Of a stretch of DNA of 64,000 nt, positions 46,189 to 56,086 are shown one piece after another (positions within the stretch are counted from its first letter, which is position 1; every line of letters begins with the position of its first letter). The translations under genes and the position numbers were made by a program. The notes under the pieces are model-generated. The model saw only the letters and a program-made list of their open reading frames with translations. It was not told the origin of the DNA and made no database searches. This DNA comes from Rhizophagus irregularis (taxonomy: Eukaryota > Glomeromycota > Glomeromycetes > Glomerales > Glomeraceae). The stretch spans positions 3,286,001 to 3,350,000 of the forward strand of contig NC_089436.1 in assembly GCF_026210795.1 (NCBI RefSeq), given 5' to 3'.

Positions 46189-46996
46189 TTACGCCACCAT
46201 CGCCATATTCTGTTGTTGATTTTGATCTCTTTGAGGTTTAACCCAACCGGGTAACAACCAACGTCTAGAATAATAAACTTCAGCAGCACCAGTAATTCTA
46301 GAAGATTTACACATATGAGGTAAAATACATACTGTTAAAGGAAAGAAACTAAACACCAAAAGCAAAAGATATTTAATAAAATAATAAATCATTGATAACG
46401 GTTTTCTTCCCAAAAAATAAATAGCACAATTTAATGTATATTCATTAAAACAAAATTCTTTTGTTTTTTGACAAAAATTAGTGTGAGGAGCCGTAAAAGG
46501 ACCTCCTTGAGTTTCTGATATACGAGTTAAAAGTGGAAGCGCCATACGACGAGTTATTTGCGGGACTGTATCGTTATGAAAATGTTTAGGATTTGAACTA
46601 AACGTTGTCGTTAATAGTTCAACTCTCGCCAAGGTTCTTTAAATAATAAAAAAATTAATTAGTTGATTAATTAAATTTGTTGATAATTAATGATGATATA
46701 TTATATTACATGGTATTAACCTAATACCACGTATTTGATTTTTTATATTACCTCCAAGAAATAACGGTTCCAATACAAACTATAAATCCTAAAGGCGGGA
46801 AAACTAACGTAATTATACTTAATAGACATGTAATCAATACCCATATAAAACATAATATAGTCCATATTGGATTCCAAATTAATATGTAAAATATTCCTGC
46901 CCACGCTTGTATATTAAGCGCTTCTAGTCGTAAACTTTTATTATTATTATCATTATCAATTTGATTTTGTTCAAGAATTTCAGCAATATTAGACAT
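46189..46996 (-). CDS. two-exon multi-pass membrane protein, unknown function
   Basis: Exon 1 is 46996-46752 and exon 2 is 46636-46189, joined across a 115-bp GT-AG intron; together 693 nt, 230 residues. The splice joins GTVISW to RTLARVELL. After a polar N-terminus (MSNIAEILEQNQIDND) come two adjoining hydrophobic segments, about residues 30-80 (WAGIFYILIWNPIWTILCF, then LLSIITLVFPPLGFIVCIG). A third lies near 175-195 (YLLLLVFSFFPLTVCILP). The C-terminus is Gln-rich. The pattern suggests an integral membrane protein of the endomembrane system or plasma membrane. I do not recognise a named family with confidence; a distant link to bacterial sensor-type membrane domains is possible. Confidence 0.75.
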
Positions 46997-47355
46997 CTTT
47001 ATAAGTAGTATTATCGATAAAAATTATATCGAGAGGAGAAAAAAAAATATTTTTTTTTTATTTTTTTAAAAAAAAAACCAGTATATATATATATATACAT
47101 AGTTTGAAGATCCATTTTGTATTTTCAGCCATTGTTTCTACATTTTTATCAATATCATTTGCAAATGATGCCTACTTGTGTAACCTTTTTTTTATACAAC
47201 CGAAAAAGGTAAAGTTATTATGTTCTCACAATGAACTTTGGCATAAACAAAAAAAAAATAAATTTTACATTTTTATTTTTAATATATAGAAAGACAAGTC
47301 CGCGGAGCAAATCCGGCATACATACATTTATTAAGTTATTTACAATCGGAATATT
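46997..47355. other. spacer upstream of the membrane-protein gene
   Basis: Contains A/T runs and a (TA)n microsatellite near 47083-47097. This is the likely promoter region of the gene on the minus strand; the plus-strand frame 47104-47289 shows no motif. Confidence 0.4.
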
Positions 47356-47473
47356 ATACTAATTTTCGCCTCTAGTTCCATTGATTCTGGCTGGTGAGCC
47401 GGGTCCGATTGATCAACATCTGCCGTCATTAACATGGAATCCGAGCAGGGAACCTTTAGGCGAAAATTAGTAT
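47356..47473. mobile_element. 118-bp MITE (TACTAATTTTCGCC ends)
   Basis: ATACTAATTTTCGCCT at the left is the exact inverse of AGGCGAAAATTAGTAT at the right. Inner GTTCC/GGAAC pairs add partial hairpin character. The ends can be read as TIRs next to a TA duplication, like Tc1/mariner derivatives, but this is not unique. Confidence 0.7.
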
Positions 47474-47889
47474 AGCCCTTTACACAAATTTACACAAATG
47501 TAATACCAAAATCATGTGAAAGTTTAAGTATCAGGATTTTCGGATTTATCCCCGAATCACGTTTCTGTACGTGAATCAATTTATAGATAATTATTATATC
47601 AGTTAACAATATATGCTAATTTTACTAACCTATGAAGAAGCATCATCAGAGCCATTATTTCTTTATCACTTTCCATTAGATTTCAATCCTCTCGGCTCTA
47701 TAATAAGAGAGGGTGCTGTCACTAGAAGCCGTTGAAGCCCGTCTGATGACCTAATTGGGATCAAATTCAAATAGTGGAAAGAATATGAACGTCTAAATTA
47801 GTAAATATTAAACGTATATAAATTATTTAAATAAAGTTTTATTTAGTATATTGCGTAAAGCCTTCTTTCTATTATATATTAAACTTGGG

Positions 47890-48045
47890 AATATTTATAG
47901 TCATAAAATTTAAGTTAATGTTGATAAAGAAAAGGCGGTTCATTTGTATAAAATAGCCGCAGAAAGAGAATATGTTGCATTTTCCTTGCATTTTATGAGC
48001 AATTGTAGAAATATAATGAAAAAGCTATAAAAAGGTCTTTCTCCA
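47890..48045 (+). pseudogene. isolated Sel1 C-terminal scrap
   Basis: VNVDKEKAVHLYKIAAERE reads as a Sel1 repeat and matches the last repeat of the 29689 protein ([19 protein letters not shown]). It breaks down immediately after. It may be the 3' remnant of the dead kinase-Sel1 gene, displaced by about 3 kb, or an independent fragment. Confidence 0.55.
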
Positions 48046-48412
48046 CTTAAATATACTTTAAAAGTAAAACCTTGTTAGGTACAAATTAAATAAAAACATA
48101 TAAGAACTATATTCGCATCATTTACCACATGACTCACGTGACTTCAGCCCAAAATTTTAATAGAAAAATATTGCCTCCGAAATTTTTTCACTTATTGCCG
48201 AATAATGAATGTATCGAGATTTACTAGATTTATAGCAAACTTTATTTTTTTAGTTGCATGAATTAATCAAATGAACGTTTCATATTTTGATTTCGAATTT
48301 CTTTAACAATCCGCTTCTATAAGATGTTTTCGACGATATGAAATTAAAAAAGATACAAGTTTATAAATAATTACAAGGATATGGAGAACACTATTCATAA
48401 TTTAACCTTTAC

Positions 48413-48514
48413 TCATACATTACTATGATCAATCTTTGCTCCAATATATTGAACAGCAATATTTAAGCTTTCTAAGACACGTTCATCGTCAATATCTTGA
48501 TAATTGGACGTCAT
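48413..48514 (-). CDS. small conserved-looking frame, possible first exon
   Basis: A 33-residue frame MTSNYQDIDDERVLESLNIA ending AKIDHSN, followed by GTATGAGT, which could be a splice donor. No continuing exon was found downstream. It has ordinary coding composition but no known domain; it may be a gene fragment. Confidence 0.3.
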   Translation of the reverse strand: MTSNYQDIDDERVLESLNIAVQYIGAKIDHSNV

Positions 48515-49037
48515 TTATAATATGTGCAGTTTCAAGATTAATAATCCGATTGATTAACTTTAAGCGTTATAAGTTATAATTTAAAAATAAAATAAAAAAC
48601 AGAAAAATCATTCATATCGTTTTATCTGTTCTTTTATAAACCATACAATTGAATTTATGAATTCTGTCATTTTTTTTTTATATACAATAAGTATAACGTT
48701 AAACTTTTTTTTGTTTATAAGTTTAGATAATCAATATAATTTTATCTATTATGTTATGAGAAACATACAATATATATACTAAAAAGTACAACATGATGAT
48801 GTTGCAACAACATGATAACGCAGTATAATTTTGCCCCAACATGATATTACAGGCACAATCCCACCAAGTTACCATATATTCTGATTTCTGAAGTCTATTA
48901 TTAATTTATAGAGTAGTACATACCACCTGGTATATACAAAATAAAATTTTTTACACAAAAATGAATATTTGTTGCTAGTTATAAAAGAAACTTCTCATAT
49001 CAATATTTTATCATATTCTAAAATATTTAATAGTTAC
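48515..49037. other. intergenic region
   Basis: AT-rich with no gene. It separates the small frame from the 3' end of the Crinkler-type gene. Confidence 0.4.
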
Positions 49038-50883
49038 CTATAACGATAATATCTTTGTTAAATCAAGCTCCAGAACATATTGCCTGAGACGATCATTCAA
49101 TGATGGTAAATTCTTACTATTTTTAATAATTGCCTTTTCTTGTTTTGGTACAACAAAATAAAGTTCAATTATTGACTTATCTGATTTGTCAATAAATTTG
49201 TCAATTAATTTTTCCAATTCCAGATCTTCCAATTCCAGATCTTTCATATCATCATTATATTTTTTGTAAGCAGAAAATATAAAAAACATGTTTGGAGAAA
49301 CTATTGCATTGATGTCACATATAAAATTCTTTTTACTTGGTATACAGTACTTGTCAGGTTCAATATCATCAATATCACTAATTATCAGCTTTTCTCTCTT
49401 AGACATTGTAAGTTTAGAATTATCTATTGATTCGAATAAAGGATGAATCTCAAATGACCCTCCATTTGACAAGGTACGATGAGCAATATATTCAAATACT
49501 GCTCTATGGAGACCAAAATAATTCCCTACTATCAACTTATCCTTTTCATAGATTTCTAGCTTATTTACAAACTTTTCAGAAACGTATGCAGAGGCAAATT
49601 GTAAAATCAAATCATTTCTTTCATTTGTGAAGATATGTGCAAGCATGTATCTAATATCTTTTTCAACATATATTTCCCCATAATACCCCAATAAATTATG
49701 ATCAACAATATCAATTGCTCTCTGAAGAAGTTTTTGTTTACTTTTATTGAGAGCATAATTCAATGTAAATAAAGGAATTCCACCCCATTTCATGTATAAT
49801 TCCCAAACTTCTTCTTGGCTAAGATGATGAAAATTTGCATGTCTGCATATATTGATCTCTTCCCAAGACCATACTGACATATATTGTTTATGACTTGTAT
49901 AATCCTTTTCATATTGTTTGTAGTAAGGTCTATAGGGTGAAGTGATAAGGATCGTCTTTAAAGTACAAAGTCGGAATGATGGTATTTTGTTATCTACAAC
50001 ATAATAAGTATCTGGAGTGTTAAAATATTCAAGGAAATAGCGTTCTAAAATATTATAATTATAATATAAGGTGTAATTTTTGCTAAATAAAACGATGCAT
50101 TCATTATCTTTACTATCATATATAACGATTTTATTTTGCTGTGCAAGTCGATAAAGTAAATAATAACTAAAATAGGTTAACCCAACCCCTGGATTGCCAA
50201 CAATATGCCAATAATTTCTAGTTTCATGATTAAGAATGCTATCAGCAAGGTGGTGATAGCAATCACGAATTAATAAAAATTGTTCTTCATTATCATTACC
50301 TAAAAGATAGGAAACATCCTTAGAAAGGGAAATGAATTGATAATAAGAATGGTCCTTAGGCATCTTGATGTTAATAACTTTCCCATTTCTCAAAAAATCC
50401 CAAGATTTTCCAAGATTTTTATCTACATACACATTAGAAATTATTATTAGAAATTATAGTATATATAAATAAAATAAACGCACGTGTCTAAATTTTTTAC
50501 TCACCAATACCTATGGGAAGATCAACAATAATATGAATGAAATCTTTACAATAAAGCATATCATCAGAGAAATAATAATCAATATACTTGCTTGTTATTT
50601 CTTCACCACCTAATATTTCTTTAATGGACAATGTATGATTCTTGAGTTGCTCAAACTTCTTTTTTTCATTGATAGAGATATTAACTTTCCATAATTTAAG
50701 AAATCTAGGATCAGTGATAAATTCTTCAATGTCTAGGTCTATATCGTCTATAAATTTTTTTGGTATTTTCTTTATGATAATCTCCTTTAAATAATAAACG
50801 GTATCAATCTTTCCAATTTCAATTTCAAAAGCATCTTCAGGAAGTTTTTCACGAATAAGACAAGTAAGTTTGATATCTGCCAT
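49038..50883 (-). CDS. Crinkler (CRN)-type protein, two exons, altered Walker A
   Basis: Exon 1 is 50883-50505 (donor GTGAGT) and exon 2 is 50422-49038 (acceptor TATGTAG), totalling 1,764 nt, 587 residues. Exon 1 encodes the ubiquitin-like CRN header: start MADIKLTCLIREKLPEDAFE, then LWKVNISINEKKK near residue 67, an ILGGEE motif near 91 and DFIHIIVDLP before the splice. Exon 2 encodes a P-loop NTPase-like body typical of Crinklers, with WHIVGNPGVGLTYFSYYLLY. The invariant Walker A lysine is Leu here (GNPGVGLT). A Walker-B-like YYVVDN follows. Crinklers are known from oomycetes, chytrids and Rhizophagus as possible effectors or intracellular conflict proteins. No signal peptide is evident. 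Catalytic NTPase activity is doubtful because of the missing lysine. Confidence 0.85.
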
Positions 50884-51052
50884 AGTATGTTTGTAAAATT
50901 TGGCTATTAACTACGGTTTGTTTTTATTTCTCTATTTATATTTATATTTATATTTTTTTTTTAAAGTTGAATAATGTTGACTAACAATAACGTGGATTTG
51001 TTTGAACATCTGTCATTTCGTCATTAGCCGAGCATTGCAGTCATGTGAATTA

Positions 51053-51128
51053 AATCAGATAATCAGTTGTACGACTCACAATCAAAATTGAATCAAATAA
51101 TCAGTTGTACGACTCACAATCAAAATTG
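51053..51128. repeat. 38-bp tandem duplication
   Basis: Two adjacent copies of AATCAGATAATCAGTTGTAC continuing GACTCACAATCAAAATTG, differing at one base. Confidence 0.9.
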
Positions 51129-51263
51129 GTTCATTTAAAAGATTTTAACGTCGTAACTACCATTAAAGATTATCTTCTGGAGTTGAATTTACGCTTTTAA
51201 TCTTACCTTTCATCTTGATTTTTTCCTTATGTACTGTACTCAACTACAATAATATTAGTAATA

Positions 51264-51309
51264 CAGTTAACTCTTTATAAATGAACACTGGATTATAGAG
51301 AGTTGACTG
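51264..51309. mobile_element. 46-bp pogo-like TIR remnant
   Basis: CAGTTAACTCTTTATAAAT faces ATTATAGAGAGTTGACTG, both bounded by TA. These are pogo/Tigger-like termini with almost no interior. Confidence 0.55.
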
Positions 51310-52559
51310 TATATATACAGAATATTACATGCATAAGAGAAATGTCATAAATCATAATATATCAAACAAACAAGGTCGAAATGACTATGGTTAGGATTAG
51401 AGTTTGGAACCGGTATTGGACATCGGATTTATAACGGTTTAATTATAACCAGTGTTTGATCCAAAAATCTTTTTTATTAAAACCAGTTCAAAACCAATTA
51501 ACCGGTTAAATTAAACCGGTTCAAACCGATTAATCGAAAAAATTTTTCATTCATATTTCATATGAGCGAATTTGACGTTAATTTTGGCCTTCACATGACA
51601 TAATTTTCATGATTTTGAAGTTGCCAGTTTATTTTTATTTAAATTCATAAGTGTTGAATATTTAAATTATTTTTAATTTACAAATTTCTATTTAACAAAT
51701 AAAGATAAAACAACAAAAAATAAATAAAAATAAATAACACTTTATTGAGTAATACAGTATAAAAAAAAACAATGAATTTTAATTATTTTTATTTAATTTA
51801 TTTTAATACACAAATTCCGAGACAAAGAAATGATACGCGAGAATTTTTCTAAAAAAATAAAACAAAACATACTTTGCAGAAACCTCTGGTTTTCATAAAA
51901 TATGTTAGCGATATTTTTAAAATATACCAGACATATGATATTCCTATTTATGTTATCTCTGTTTTAACTATATGCTGACAATATGTTGAACATATAATAT
52001 AAAAATCTTATTTTTATATAGTAACTATATGTTAGAGACATGGTAAAATATTATTTTGTATGTTAAATTTATATGGTTATTATATGCCAAATATGTGTCA
52101 GAGATATGATAAAAATATTATTTGAAATATTAATTTTATATAGCCATCATATGGTAAATATGTATCAATAATATAATAGAAATTCAATTTTATATAACAA
52201 TCATATATTGAAAATATATCGAAGACAGAGTAATAATAATAAAATAATATAATAGCCATGTTTCAAAAATAATAAAATAATATAATGATTGTATGATAAA
52301 AATTTCGATTTAAATTAAAATTTCCTCCAATAAATTCATGTACGACTTGATTTTTGAAAGAATTTCTCTAGTGTAATATAATAACATAATGTTAGCAATA
52401 TAGTTATCTAGCTGATTAAACTGCAGTGTAATAAAAACTATTTAAAACATAACTTCAATTAGCCTCATCATGCTTGGTGCTACATGTACTTTTATATTCG
52501 TGAATAAAGTGAATTTGAGACATGTGATCAATAAAATTGATTGGAAAGATTCAAAACTA

Positions 52560-52997
52560 ACGTGATTCTTCCAGCTTCTGAATATTATAAAGTGGACATC
52601 TTGATATGAAATTAACATAGTTCGTCACCTGAAATTAAATAAAAAATAGTGTAAAATTTGACCATTGTTTGCTTTATGCTAAATAATAAATTCAATTTTA
52701 GCATATGCGACACCTTTAGATTCTTCATTTAGATCTACAAAATCGCCAATATGAAGTTTTAATCATACAGGTTCTTGATTGTCTTTAATAACCATGTATG
52801 AAATTGAACTATAAAATTCTATGTTTTTGTTCAATATTGCTGCACTTTAATTTAAATAATCTGCATAAGCTCTATAGAGATTTCGATAAAATGGATGATT
52901 ATCAGCCAACTTTTTTGATACGTCTTTACACTTAACTTTTTTGGCACTCCATTGATCTTTAATAGCCACCTCTATTTCCAGAAAGAATTGGCAAAAC
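52560..52997 (-). pseudogene. decayed gene relic (HIGDFVDLNEES type)
   Basis: Minus-strand reading from 52997: FCQFFLEIEVAIKDQWSAKK, KDVSKKLADNHPFYRNLYRA, then LKLHIGDFVDLNEESKGVAY, interrupted by two stops (TAA and TGA), then RCPLYNIQKLEE near 52590. The HIGDFV...EES block resembles segments I associate with repeated Rhizophagus proteins; no function is known to me. It could be cargo of, or a degraded ORF of, the nested element. The micro-exon array lies directly upstream and would feed into it by splicing at 52998-53000 (TAG). Confidence 0.5.
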
Positions 52998-53078
52998 CTA
53001 AAAGAGAAAAACCAAAGAATAAACTGTTAATAAGTTGTTAAAATAAAATTATTAAGAAAAAAAATTAAAATTACTTAC

Positions 53079-53560
53079 CAAAATTTCATATCCAAAGATT
53101 TGAGAGAACGCCTTAAAAAACATAAAATGAACTGTTAGAAACCATTTGTTAAAAGGCGAAAAAAAATTTGAAAAGTGAAAACATATACTTACCAAAATCC
53201 AATATCTTAAGAAATCTGAAAAACTGTCTAAAAAAAAAAGAAATGTATTAGAAATGTTTCGTTGAAAGATGGAAGAGTTAAATAAAAAAATAGTCAAAAA
53301 CTTACCAGAATGTAACCTCTAAAAAAACCTGAAAGAACCATCTAAAAAAAGAGAAAAAATGAACAGTTAGTAACTATTTATTAAACTAAAAAAGAAAAAA
53401 ATAAAAATTTTACTTGCCGAATTCCCACATCCAAAGAGACTCAAAGAATTACCTAAAAAAAAGAACTAAACTGTTAATAATAGTTCGTTAAAATATTAAA
53501 AAAAAAGAATGAAAAATATATTTACCGAAATCTGGTTTCTTAAAAAATAAGTTTTGCAAA
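53079..53560 (-). repeat. tandem array of micro-exon-like units (about 112-bp period)
   Basis: On the minus strand, four segments of 33, 35, 36 and 35 nt (53111-53079, 53227-53193, 53341-53306, 53452-53418) are each preceded by a T-rich run ending in AG and followed by GTAAGT, GTAAGT, GTAAGT or GCAAGT. A fifth donor lies at 53525. Starts are spaced 114, 113, 112 and 108 bp. The segments share sequence (TTGGATATGAAATTTTG, TATTGGATTTTG, GGATGTGGGAATTCG), and the intervals share AACAGTTCATTTT-like blocks, so whole exon-intron units have been tandemly duplicated. Confidence 0.55.
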
Positions 53561-55699
53561 AATTGCGAAACTTTCTATATTCAGAAAAAAAATGGAACCT
53601 ACAAAGAAATGAGAAAAGTTAGTAACTTTTCTCAAAAAAAAAGTAAAAATTTGTTCGTAAAACTTACTATATCAAAATCGAACCCAAAAAGGAAAAAGCT
53701 TATTTTTAGTTTAAATAAATAACTGCGGCTGTGGCTGTGGTTATATTAATATTTGTATCACATGATTCATGTGATATATAATTTTATATAAAATAGTATA
53801 AATAGGAGGCTTACCCGAAATAAATTTTTTTTTTTTTTATATTTTTAATGATATTTATACATGTGCTCATATATATACACATATATATATCTAATATAAA
53901 TAATATAAATAATGATATGTATTCGTCAGAGAATACATTATCAGTTATACTAAATATAATATCAAGTCTATTAAGAAGCTTAATAACGTTGCCTTGAGAC
54001 TTTCATTAGATTAGAATGAATAAACCATATACTTTAATTAATTAACTCATTTTATTCTTTATGAACTCTGTATAATATTATATATTTAATACATTTTAAA
54101 TGTTTATTTTACATATTCCTTACAATTATATCTTATACACTTTTAGATTGAAACAATTATATTTTATTATTCTTTAAATCATTTCATCTCTTTTTTAAAA
54201 AAAGTATTTAAAGCTAATCTTTGACGAGATTAAACAGGAACCACTAGAGTAAGAAGCTTAAAATTTTTGGATTTCCGATGAATATTTGCTCTTTAGATGG
54301 ATCTAGACGCGTAAAATTTGGTTGATAATTGATATATTGATGATCGTATGGCTGTAATTTTTCCGGGATTGACTGTACAAGTCTGAAGTGTGAACTGTTA
54401 TCTCAATTGATACCATGTGGTTATAAACAAAATGAAAGTATTTTATTTTTTTTTTATTTTAATTTGATGAATGTTTACTAATTGCTCATTTAATTTTTTT
54501 CTTTTTAGGAATTCTTTGAAGTAACTTAACTATACTTATACTTTTTATTAGTGGTGCAAACATTCTGGGTTTATTAGTATAAAAAGAATTTGAGGTTAAA
54601 GGTCATAAGCTATCCCACCAGCTGGCAAAGTGTATGAAATTTCTTTAATTCACAAAGAAAGCCTTGCTAAAGTCATCTTTAGTGTAGGTCTAGTAATACA
54701 TTGCCTTAATTGAGCGTGGCTACGAAGTTTATGATTCTTAAGTAAGCTCCAACTATATATATATCAATTTTATTTCAGATAATATTTTCATTAATGGATT
54801 AATGAAAAAAATTGTTGTATTAACATTCTTATTGCCGAGTTGAAGTGAAAGGATAAAAAGGATAAAATCTATAATTTAATTTTTTTTTTAAAAAAAAAAA
54901 TAGTTGTATTATTTAAAATTAAAAAAAATTAAGATTTCATACAGCCTTCATATAGCCAATATAGGACAGCCGAGACAAAAAAAAATGCCACTAGCGATCG
55001 ACCTTATAGTCATATGATAGTCACATGCTAGAAGCGTTAAAGTTGCTAGTTATTCATATATCAACAACATATTCAAAATATATTATTCGTATATCAACAA
55101 CAGCATTCAAAATATGTTATTCATATAGCAACAGCATATTTGAAATATATTAACTACGTATTCAAAATATTCACTATATCATTAGTTTAAGTACATGTTT
55201 TAACATACTTTGAAAATATTGTAAAAATGTTTTATTCATATTACAAAATTATTTACTACATTATATTAGTTTAAGTTTAAATTTTAACATATATTAAAAA
55301 TATTATAACATTATTTTATTAATATTACAAACATATTGCGTATATTAAAATATGTAGAACATATATATACCATCTGTTAGTAACATGTAGTGATTATGTC
55401 TAACATATTTTGTGAAAACCAGGGGTTTCTGCAAAGTATGGGCAGATATACTTTGATCGGAATGTCGATCATTTGCCAAAATTTAATGTTAATTCCGGAA
55501 AAATGATATCAAAAGATAAAAAAGATAGCCATATATGATAAATAAATAAAACGAATCAGCGGTTTAACCCGGTTGAATATAACCGAATATTCGGTTTAAA
55601 CCGGTTTAAATATAACCGGTTTACATTCGATTATATCATTTCGAATTGGTTTAAAACCGATTAGTAAAAATCAAACGGGTTCTAACCTCTAGTTAGGAT

Positions 55700-56086
55700 G
55701 ACTAGAAATAACTAATCCTTTAAACGGTCAAATGACCAGGTTATTTATTATACAAATACGAGTCATACTTTTTAGTGAGATCGTATAAAATAAAGCCATA
55801 TCATAAATACTTAGTCTATACTTTTCATTTTTAAAATATTTGATAGAAATAAAATAATGAAAATACGCTAATTAATACTTGAATAATGGAAATACGCTAA
55901 TTAATATTTGGTAGAAATAAAATAATGGAAAACGCTAATTATTTTATTCGGTTTTTCTTAATTTTATTTTCAAAAAGTATAAATATGCAACGTAGTAAAT
56001 TGTTGTATGTACTTTATAAGATTAACAAGCGTAAAAAAAAGATTACTAATATAAATTTCGGTTATTTAATATAAAAGTAAATAATA
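55700..56086. other. spacer with short repeats
   Basis: AATAATGGAAATACGCTAATT is repeated (about three partial copies at 55853-55940). No gene. It is downstream of the Sel1 gene on the minus strand. Confidence 0.5.

Larger units (their letters stand above)
50884..51397. other. spacer with small repeats
   Basis: Upstream region of the Crinkler-type gene. It holds a 38-bp direct duplication and a pogo-like remnant, listed separately; otherwise nothing. Confidence 0.5.
51868..55441. mobile_element. nested 3.6-kb TIR element
   Basis: CATACTTTGCAGAAACCTCT continuing GGTTTTCATAAAATATGTTA at the left is the near-exact inverse of the right end (TAACATATTTTGTGAAAACC, then AGGGGTTTCTGCAAAGTATG), about 40 bp. 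Both subterminal zones (51900-52300 and 55040-55400) contain many copies of ATATGTT/AACATAT and ATTCAAAATAT. The centre carries a decayed minus-strand gene and a micro-exon-like array. A TAGTGGTGCAAACATTCTGG hAT-like end occurs at 54549 without a partner. No target duplication was resolved. Confidence 0.7.
51398..55691. mobile_element. 4.3-kb hAT-type insertion with perfect 8-bp target duplication
   Basis: GTTAGGAT flanks both ends exactly (51390-51397 and 55692-55699). The termini TAGAGTTTGGAACCGG and the inverse CGGGTTCTAACCTCTA form imperfect inverted repeats of hAT type. Both subterminal zones are filled with AACCGGTTTAAACCGG-like inverted units. No transposase frame remains. Inside lies a second element (51868-55441), so the hAT copy is probably a carrier of nested insertions. 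Confidence 0.8.
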
